NCBI GenBank assembly: GCA_016709725.1 | Contig: JADJMG010000014.1 | Coordinates: 69,105-133,104 of the forward strand | Length of the DNA: 64,000 nt | Source of the DNA: Bacteroidota bacterium | GTDB taxonomy: Bacteria; Bacteroidota; Bacteroidia; AKYH767-A; OLB10 | Direction: 5' to 3' | Part shown: one piece after another, positions 57,401-64,000 of the stretch | Numbering within the stretch: position 1 is the first letter of the stretch | Layout of the letters: each line of letters starts with the position of its first letter | Notes under the pieces: generated by a model | What the model was told of the DNA's origin: nothing | The model's input: the letters and a program-made list of their open reading frames with translations, nothing else | Databases searched by the model: none | Program-made: the position numbers and the translations under genes

Positions 57401-60400
57401 TCAATTACTTCAAACGGGCACTGGAATAATTACTCCTGCGCCTATTCCTCAAATCGAATATACAATTACAAATCCAAGTTCAAACATTAATTCAACAGTA
57501 AATTGACAATTGTTGGTAATTGTTTCACTTCTCCAATTGGAGGAGAAAATTTTGTAACTATAGGAAATTTTAGGAGTGACGCGAATAGTAATATTCAATC
57601 AGTTACACCCACTGGCAGTTGTTTGAAATCCAATTCATATTATTTAATTGATGATGTTTCCTTTACACCTATTTCTATTAGTGCAGGGAATGATTTAAAC
57701 CTTACCTGCCAAGGCACTCATGACTTAGGCGAACTAACGTGCCTTACAAAAATTTACCCTGGTCAATTCATTATTCAATGGATTTTAATAAGCGGCAATC
57801 CAGCTTTTGGTGTGCTTAATAATAGTAATGTTGCAATTCCGACCCTTACCTATTCTAATCCCACTTTATTCGCAGTTCAGCAAGTTTATGAAGTTACAGT
57901 TTCTACACCTGGTGGATGTACAGCTTCAGACCAAGTTGTTATAAATATAGAACCCTGCTGCTCCCTAACTATAGACCGAACCGCAGAGAATGCCTGCTTG
58001 CCAGCTACTGTGGGTTCTATTACAGGTGATCTGACAAATGGCACAGCGCCCTATAATATTGTCTGGCAACAAACAGCTGGTGGAGCGGCAAGCGGCAATT
58101 TCAATACTAGTACAAGTCCATTTACAATTTCCAATTTAAACCCTGGAACTTATGCGGTAACTGTAACAGACGATGACGGATGTACAGATATTGCAACTGT
58201 TACCATAGTAAGTAGTGCGAATCCACCACTTGCAAGTATTTTGGGTTCTAGTTCTGCTTGTGTTGACGAAACTAGTTTATTTGCTGTAAATAATCCTCAA
58301 ACTGGATTTACATACTCATGGAGCTATGATCCGACTTTCTCAACTTTTGGTGCTACAGTTACGTTTACTACTGTTTCATCTTCTAGCGTTAATGCAACTT
58401 TTTCTGATCCTTCATCGAACTATTTAATACAAGTTACATCAACCAATACAAATGGATGTACCAGCATCTCTACCTTTTCAGTAAATGGTTGTTGTACTCA
58501 GGAAAATGAATTAACAATAATTGACGGTTTTTCTAACACAATTAGTACATTTTTTCCTTTTTTCAAAATTTCAGGAATTTTTACTGTAAACTCAAATGTA
58601 ACTTGGAATGGAAATAATATTCTAATGGACAATGGAGCTGAAATCCGTGTATTGCCAGGATTCACACTTACTTTAGATAATGTGTACATTCATCCATGTG
58701 ATCGTTTCTGGAAAAGTATAACCAGACAACAATCTGGAAATATTATTTCAAATAACTCAATTCTACAAGGTGGCCAGTACGCCATTGATGTGAACAGTGG
58801 AGGAGGGTACTTTATTTCCAGCGGGACGCAATTTTGGGATAATTATGTAGGATTAAGAGTGCAAGGTGCTTTTTCTGGAGGAAATGCGAGAATTTTTGAA
58901 TCATCAATTATACGTTTAGCGCCTACAAACTCATTATATAATTCTCTCGCCGATTACATTAATCAATCCCCTCCTTCTGGGAATACGTCTTCATGTAATG
59001 CAATGCCTTTTGCAGGTATTGTTTTGAATTTCGCTGGCGTCAATAATGTTGGTTCTACTCTGTTGAATGGAAGGTCAAGTATTCAAGACGCTATGTTTGG
59101 TATTCATTCTACAAATACTTTTTTAAGGGTTGTACAAACAGATATTGAAAATTGCTGGAATGATCCTTGTCAACCTTTTGACCAAATAAATGGTTCCGGA
59201 ATTTATGCTACAACGGGATTTAGTACAGGGAATATTAGGGTATTTGAGAATGGTCTTGGCCAAACCTTTGGCAACAATATTACCAATTGTTTTTATGGAA
59301 TCAGAACCCATCGCTTAGCACCAGTTGTAAGAGAAAGTGTAATAGGTTACGTGGTGGATGGTATAAGGGCAACCGCATTGCCCCCTCATTTTTAGTAAAC
59401 GTTATGGAGATTTCTGATAATAATATTAAATACGGTCGTTCTGGAGTGCGTGTTTTAAACAGCCCAGCAGCATTCAGTACATCTTTTTTTTACAACGAAT
59501 TTACTGATATTACTGCAATGGGTTCTTTTGGCGGATTTAGAGGCGCTATTAATGTTGTGGGAAACCGTTTTGTTGGCAGCTACTTTTATGAGAGAGATAA
59601 TACAATTCATCTAAATTTTCTGCGACAAGGAATTTATGCGGCGGGGACTTCTTATACCGATGTTGGGGAAAATGATATTTTTCTTAATGGATCAAGTTGG
59701 CAACGTGGTATAATACTACAAGGATGCGATGATATTAACGTTGTGGTTAACCAAATTTATGGAGATAATAACTCATTGCCTTTTTCACGGATAGGAATTG
59801 ATATAAGTGCAGGTGGCTTATTGAACCAAATTGAAAACGTATATATATGTAACGAGGTTAATTATTGCAGTTCCGATATTCAAATGGAACAGAATAGTAC
59901 AAATATGAGATTTGGTTTTAATGTAATGCGCGATGGCAATAGAGGATTGAATTTAATAGGAACTATTATGGGGTCACAAGATGATAAATTTAACAAGTGG
60001 TGCGGTACATTTAACAATGAAGCTATATTCGTGGATCCAGGTTCTTCCGCTTCTTTTTTAATCCCTCCAAGCCTTCCGCCCACTCCGACAGGATGTGATT
60101 ATAACCCCTTTAACAACGGAGGCGTGAATGGGTCAGGTTCAATTCTTATAGATCCTACAGGCACCAATGTTGATCCTATATGCGAAAATATAAATCATGG
60201 CGAATCTGCTATAATTACATCATGGGACTATTTCATTGCTGACTCTTTAGAAAATGTTGAACTTGATGAAAACTATAAAAATCAGTTGAAGCGGCAGTTG
60301 ATACAGAAACTTGTTTACCATCCATCTTTAAAGGAGAGCGATTCATCCATGATGGCTTTTTGGATTAGTAATACTGACTCTGATGGTATGAAATTAGCGT

Positions 60401-61202
60401 TAATGGATTCAGCCATCCGAAATATTTATTCTTCTGCATCCTCTTCATTTGATGAAGCAACAGTATATTCACAACTCATAGATACAAATTTAAGACTTAT
60501 ACAAATATTAGATAGTTTGTTATCAACAGGACTTTCCTATAACGACAGTTTGGATCTATTAAGGACACGTGACGAGTATTCAATTATAATTGATTCATTG
60601 TTTGTGGTAGTTGACTCTTTAGTAAATCATGGGAATATATTATTGATCGTGAAAGCAGATGAATTGATTGAAGCATTGAGTAATCTAGACCTTACAACTG
60701 AAATGGGTAATTCTGAACGAGATTACCAGATCTTTGTTTTAAAGTATGGGCTATGGACATCTACTATTATTACTTCGGAAGACAGTGCCATGATGGTGAA
60801 TTTAGCCCATCTTTGTATGAAAGAATATGGGCCGGTGGTGGCCTGGGCGCGTAAATGGATAGTAGAATGGTTTGATGAGTATTTAGAAGACGAAGAGCTA
60901 TGCAATAATTCAAGCAGAGTGAGTCAATCGAATCAAGTAGTAATCCCCGACTTGAATATAAAATTGTACCCCAACCCAGCTTTAGACGAAGTAACGATAG
61001 AATTGAACAAGTGGAATGATGAATATTTGGGTCTGTTGTACGTAAAATATACACTATGCAGGGACAATTAATTAATTCATATCAATTGTCAGGAAAATTA
61101 AGTAACTTGGTACTTGGAAATTTCCTCCCTGGAGTATATCTCGTTGAGGTTGTTTTAAACGGAGATGTGGAATCACGAAAAAAGTTGATAATAGTAAAAT
61201 AG
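54498..61202 (+). pseudogene. Very large T9SS-sorted secreted protein, broken by two stops and at least seven frameshifts
   Basis: Open segments at 54738-55361, 55509-56222, 56198-56746, 57018-57506, 57503-59395 and 59287-61071 read as one protein of about 2,200 residues. It has a signal peptide from 54498, beta-rich N-terminal repeats (SGVPGSSDTININ ... VYNGSF-like), and a jellyroll lectin-like domain (TPTPDYYASNAS, NGREYIQQQMTNSLIAGEQY, GENFVTIGNFRSDANSN). PKD/SprB-like repeats (LNPGTYAVTVTDDDGCTD) and a right-handed beta-helix (about 58500-60000) follow. The type A sorting domain (KLYPNPALDEVTIEL) ends at 61202. Disruptions: TGA at 54570 (expected Trp), TAA at 55359, and indels near 56209, 56730, 56825, 57000, 57494, 59385 and 61038, many in homopolymers. 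The density suggests poor consensus, but real decay is possible. Confidence 0.7.
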
Positions 61203-61204
61203 CC

Positions 61205-62738
61205 ATGAAATATTTAACTTTATTATTTTTGATTATATACACACCTATTAAGGCGCAGTATCACGATGCTAAATGGGTGCTTTGTAGTGGAAATAATCAA
61301 TATTATAATAATGTAATTTTAGATTTCAACAACGGGCAAACTCCAGTGGTAAATGTTACTAGTAAATATGTACCCATGTCGTTTGAAAATGCTAGTATTT
61401 GTGATTCAGTCGGAAATCTTCTTTTTTATACAAACGGCTATCGTTTATTTGACCGCAACCTAGATTTTATACCAGGGGGTTATTTGGTTCCTCCAATGGA
61501 TACAAATGGAATGTTTCGAGGTACGCTTCAAGCACGTGGCTGCATGTTTTTGCCTTGGCCGGGCGATACCAACCGTTATGTATTATTGCACACCACCAAG
61601 GAGTTCACATTGCCCATAGGTACGCCGGGATGGATTTCTATATTTTACCAAGGCACTTATACTATTCTGTATTTGATAAAACATTAAATAACGGAAACGG
61701 TGGTTTTATTGGTTTGAACCAAATTATTGTAACGGATACTTTGACTAACTGGGGTGGGGGTCTTGGCAGTTACTAAACATGCCAATGGCAGGGATTGGTG
61801 GATTATGGTAAAGAAGCATTATAAAAACAGATTTTATAAGTTTCTATTAACACCTGCTGGCATACAGCCTATGGGTTATCAGTTAATCGGGTTAGATAAT
61901 CAGGCTAGACTATTAGATATCTATTGCTTTAGTCCCAATGGTGAAATCGTAGCTGGTAATATTGGTTTTTCGGGGTATGCACATGATATTGTATTGATGA
62001 ATTTTGACAGATGCACAGGATTACTTTCAAATCATCAAATCATATCCATCCTAACAACCCCAACCATGGTTGTGAAGATGCTGATTTTCACCAGATTCTC
62101 GGTTTTTATATTCGACGGAGCGAGTGAAGATTTTCCAATATGATTTGTTGAATATACAAACACCCGGTGCTGTTCAGGCTAGCCGAACGGTGGTAGCTGA
62201 TACCGCATTTTCCACCTCAATTTGTGACACACCCAGTATAACTAACATTAAGACCCAGTATCCTTTTGGTGCACTTAACAGCAGATGGACGGATTTATTA
62301 TCCCCCTTCGTACGGCTGTCAAGAACTTTCCTATTTCAATGCACCTGATTCTTTCGGTTTAGCCAGTGATTTTATATATGGAGGGTTAAATATTGTTAAT
62401 CAACATTTCGCCTCAACACCTTATTATCCAAATTACCGTCTCGGCCCTGTTGCAGGGAGTGTGTGCGATACGTTGAGTGTAGGAGTTGAAGAATGGCAAG
62501 CAAGTCAAGTATCAATATTTCCCAACCCAACACAAAACTCAGTAAATGTTAGTTTAGGAAGAACCTGTGAAGAAATCCAATGTAACTTTTACAACATGCA
62601 GGGTCAAATGCTTTTTCAAAGAAAAAGAAATTTCGGAAATGCATTCACATTGGACATCCCTAATCTTTCAAAAGGGCTTTACTTATTGGAGATACTTTGT
62701 ACGAAGGAAGGGTGGTGAAGAAGGTTGTGGTTAATTAA
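61205..62738 (+). pseudogene. T9SS-sorted secreted protein of the NYRLGP family, at least five frameshifts
   Basis: The ATG at 61205 lies two bases after the previous stop. A signal peptide (LIIYTPIKAQ) is followed by an incomplete beta-propeller-like family common in Bacteroidota: NASICDSVGNLLFYTNG, LYYSVFDKTLNN, VTKHANGRDWWIMVKKH, NFDRCTGLLSNHQI, and the hallmark NYRLGPVAGSVCDTL. A type A sorting domain (VSIFPNPTQNSVNVSL ... KGLYLLEI) follows. The true end YEGRVVKKVVVN at 62738 is reached only after another shift near 62695. Indels lie near 61662, 61757 (G-run), 62085, 62125 and 62275. Probably one intact gene of about 500 residues in the organism; function unknown. Confidence 0.72.
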
Positions 62739-63045
62739 TTGAAAATACGCAAACATTTTTTTATAAGTAATAATTACTATCAAGGTTGAATATTCCTCCC
62801 AAATTGACTCCTCCATTTCGGAGTAAATTGACCCCTTTGTTTCGAGCAAACTGACCCTTTGTTATGAACATTTTCATGTAGCACCTTTTACACTAATTTT
62901 CTTGCTTAACAAAAGATAAATCTTTTTCAGTTTCTACATTTATAATTTTTTCCTTATCATCAGTTCTCCGTTTATTTCAACCTGATAAGCGTCATAAACT
63001 TTTCTAAATAACTATTGTTATAATAATCATTAAATTTGTCCGCGT
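62739..63045. other. Intergenic region containing an IS end and the next promoter
   Basis: The region holds the IS21-like repeat array (62801-62869) and a -7 match TAAATTTG at 63031-63038. Otherwise it is AT-rich without recognised features. Confidence 0.5.
62801..62869. mobile_element. Multiple-repeat end of an IS21-like element (remnant)
   Basis: Three consecutive imperfect direct repeats of 22-24 bases begin at 62801, 62825 and 62848 (AAATTGACTCC, AAATTGACCCC, AAACTGACCC), each followed by a TTTCGGAG/TTTCGAGC-like half. Reverse-complemented they read GGGTCAATTTACTCCGAAAT, which resembles the repeated transposase-binding sites at the ends of IS21-family elements in Bacteroidota. No istA/istB gene is present on either side, so only one end is visible. 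Confidence 0.5.
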
Positions 63046-64000
63046 TAAAATACAATACCCCTTTACTAATAACAAACAATGGTCCTGCACTTTCTAATGT
63101 GTGTATCTGTTTTACCTGATGGCACCATTGCAGAGATTGCAAATGAATTTAAGGATGATGCAGTTTTAGAGGGTGTATTAGTTCCAGGTTTTGTGAATAC
63201 ACATTGTCATTTGGAGTTGTCTCATTTGAAGAATGAGTTAACGCTAACAAAGAGGGAATGAAGGATTCATTCAACAACTGTTTTCAAAACGATTTCAAAC
63301 AGAAGATGCAAAGCAGATCTCTTTAATGTATGCTGCCGATAACGAAATGTGGAATCAGGGATTGTTGCGGTTGGCGATATTTCAAACTCTAATAGATAAA
63401 CTATTGTAAAGCAGAGAGTAAGATTTATTATCATACGTTTATTGAATTGCGGGATTGAACTCTAACTTTTGCAAATGCAATTGTGGAGAAGGGATTGGGC
63501 TCTTCAGCAAGACTTTTGAAAGGAAAGAATGGGAAAGCTTCATTAACTCCGCATGCGCCGTATTTGTCCTGCCGAATGTTAAATTCTGCTTTTTAAAATG
63601 TAAATGCCAATGATCCCCCTACCATCCACATGCAGAGTCGCTGGATGACCTGTAAATTTGTAAAGATAAATCAGGGCCACTAACAGACTTTTTAACGACA
63701 ATGGAATTTCTTTCGCCGACTTTATTCCTTTGGTGAAGTTCTCCTCCTACAAAAACTATTACCGCTCTTCCCGCAAAATAAATTACAACTCGTCCATAAT
63801 ACCGATAATACGGAGAAGGAAATTCAACAAGCAAATAGCATTCACCCTAATTTGTTCATGGTGCGTTTGTATCGGAGCGAATCTTTTTATCAATAATAAA
63901 GTTCCACCAGTCGATTTGATGTATAAGAATAATTGTACCATCACCATTTGGCACCGATAGTCTAGACTCAAATACGCAATTGTCGATTCTAGAAGAAATA
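63046..64000 (+). pseudogene. Amidohydrolase (aminodeoxyfutalosine deaminase-like), partial and heavily frameshifted
   Basis: Piecing frames together gives an amidohydrolase of the cytosine deaminase superfamily: TNNGPALSN, PDGTIAEI, GVLVPGFVNTHCHLELSHLK (metal-binding HxH), EGFIQQLFSKR, GIVAVGDISN, YYHTFIEL, KASLTPHAPY, TIHMQES, GPLTDFLTTMG, NSIHPNLFMVRLYRSESFYQ and TIGTDSLDSNTQLSILEEI. The last is the conserved Asp metal-site motif close to the normal C-terminus. The order and spacing match the family, but at least eight indels break it. The start codon is unclear; a -7 element lies at 63031-63038. The gene runs off the window. Deamination in menaquinone synthesis is a possible role, from family knowledge only. 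Confidence 0.7.

Overview
The window is chromosomal DNA from a member of the Bacteroidota. The evidence is low G+C content, promoters of the Bacteroidota type (TAnnTTTG at -7), almost no Shine-Dalgarno sequences, a fused MurF-alanine racemase gene, and many secreted proteins ending in type IX secretion system (T9SS) sorting domains. I cannot name a genus from the sequence.

Layout. 1-1486: start of a leftward TonB-receptor-like gene, then dprA. 1.8-7.5 kb: a frameshifted beta-propeller/PKD T9SS cargo gene. 7.7-9.0 kb: kbl and a CAT-anticodon tRNA. 9.4-10.6 kb: ORF6N-domain gene debris, including an in-frame ORF6N/T9SS-tail chimera. 10.7-11.3 kb: a HAD phosphatase. 11.4-15.2 kb (minus): a T9SS protein with eight repeats of about 117 residues, six of them nearly identical. 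15.7-18.9 kb (minus): methylmalonyl-CoA epimerase, a rhomboid protease and a frameshifted T9SS protein. 19-20 kb: a WD40 protein. 20-31.7 kb (minus): a giant mosaic T9SS protein of about 3,890 residues with a subtilase-fold protease domain and a hexapeptide repeat insert. 32-36 kb: ruvB, queG, a small conserved ORF, ubiX, an outer-membrane barrel protein and a small secreted protein. 36-41.2 kb: two more T9SS cargo genes. 41.2-43.8 kb: an intergenic repeat cluster, a frameshifted M28 peptidase and a conserved hypothetical gene. 44.1-48.7 kb: a probable heme-uptake operon (TonB receptor, HmuY-like lipoprotein, HmuY-like T9SS protein). 48.8-53.6 kb: tdk, murF-alr (frameshifted), REP-like hairpins and a phospholipase D/cardiolipin synthase. 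54-62.7 kb: a short secreted-protein gene and two T9SS cargo genes, all broken by indels. 62.8-64 kb: an IS21-like end and a badly frameshifted amidohydrolase running off the window.

How the genes work together. Housekeeping genes (DNA processing and recombination, tRNA modification, cell wall, nucleotide salvage) are interleaved with about ten cargo genes of the T9SS, whose own secretion machinery is not in this window. The only clear functional operon is the heme-uptake set. Several single-gene transcripts are predicted to be leaderless, because the -7 element ends 4-6 bases before the start codon. dprA and ruvB share a 14-base element inside their promoters.

Data quality. At least 25 one-base frameshifts, most in or beside short homopolymers, break otherwise coherent reading frames, including the normally essential murF-alr. 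They become much denser right of about 54 kb. Consensus errors toward a contig end explain this better than real gene decay, so genes described as frameshifted should be read as probably intact in the organism unless noted.
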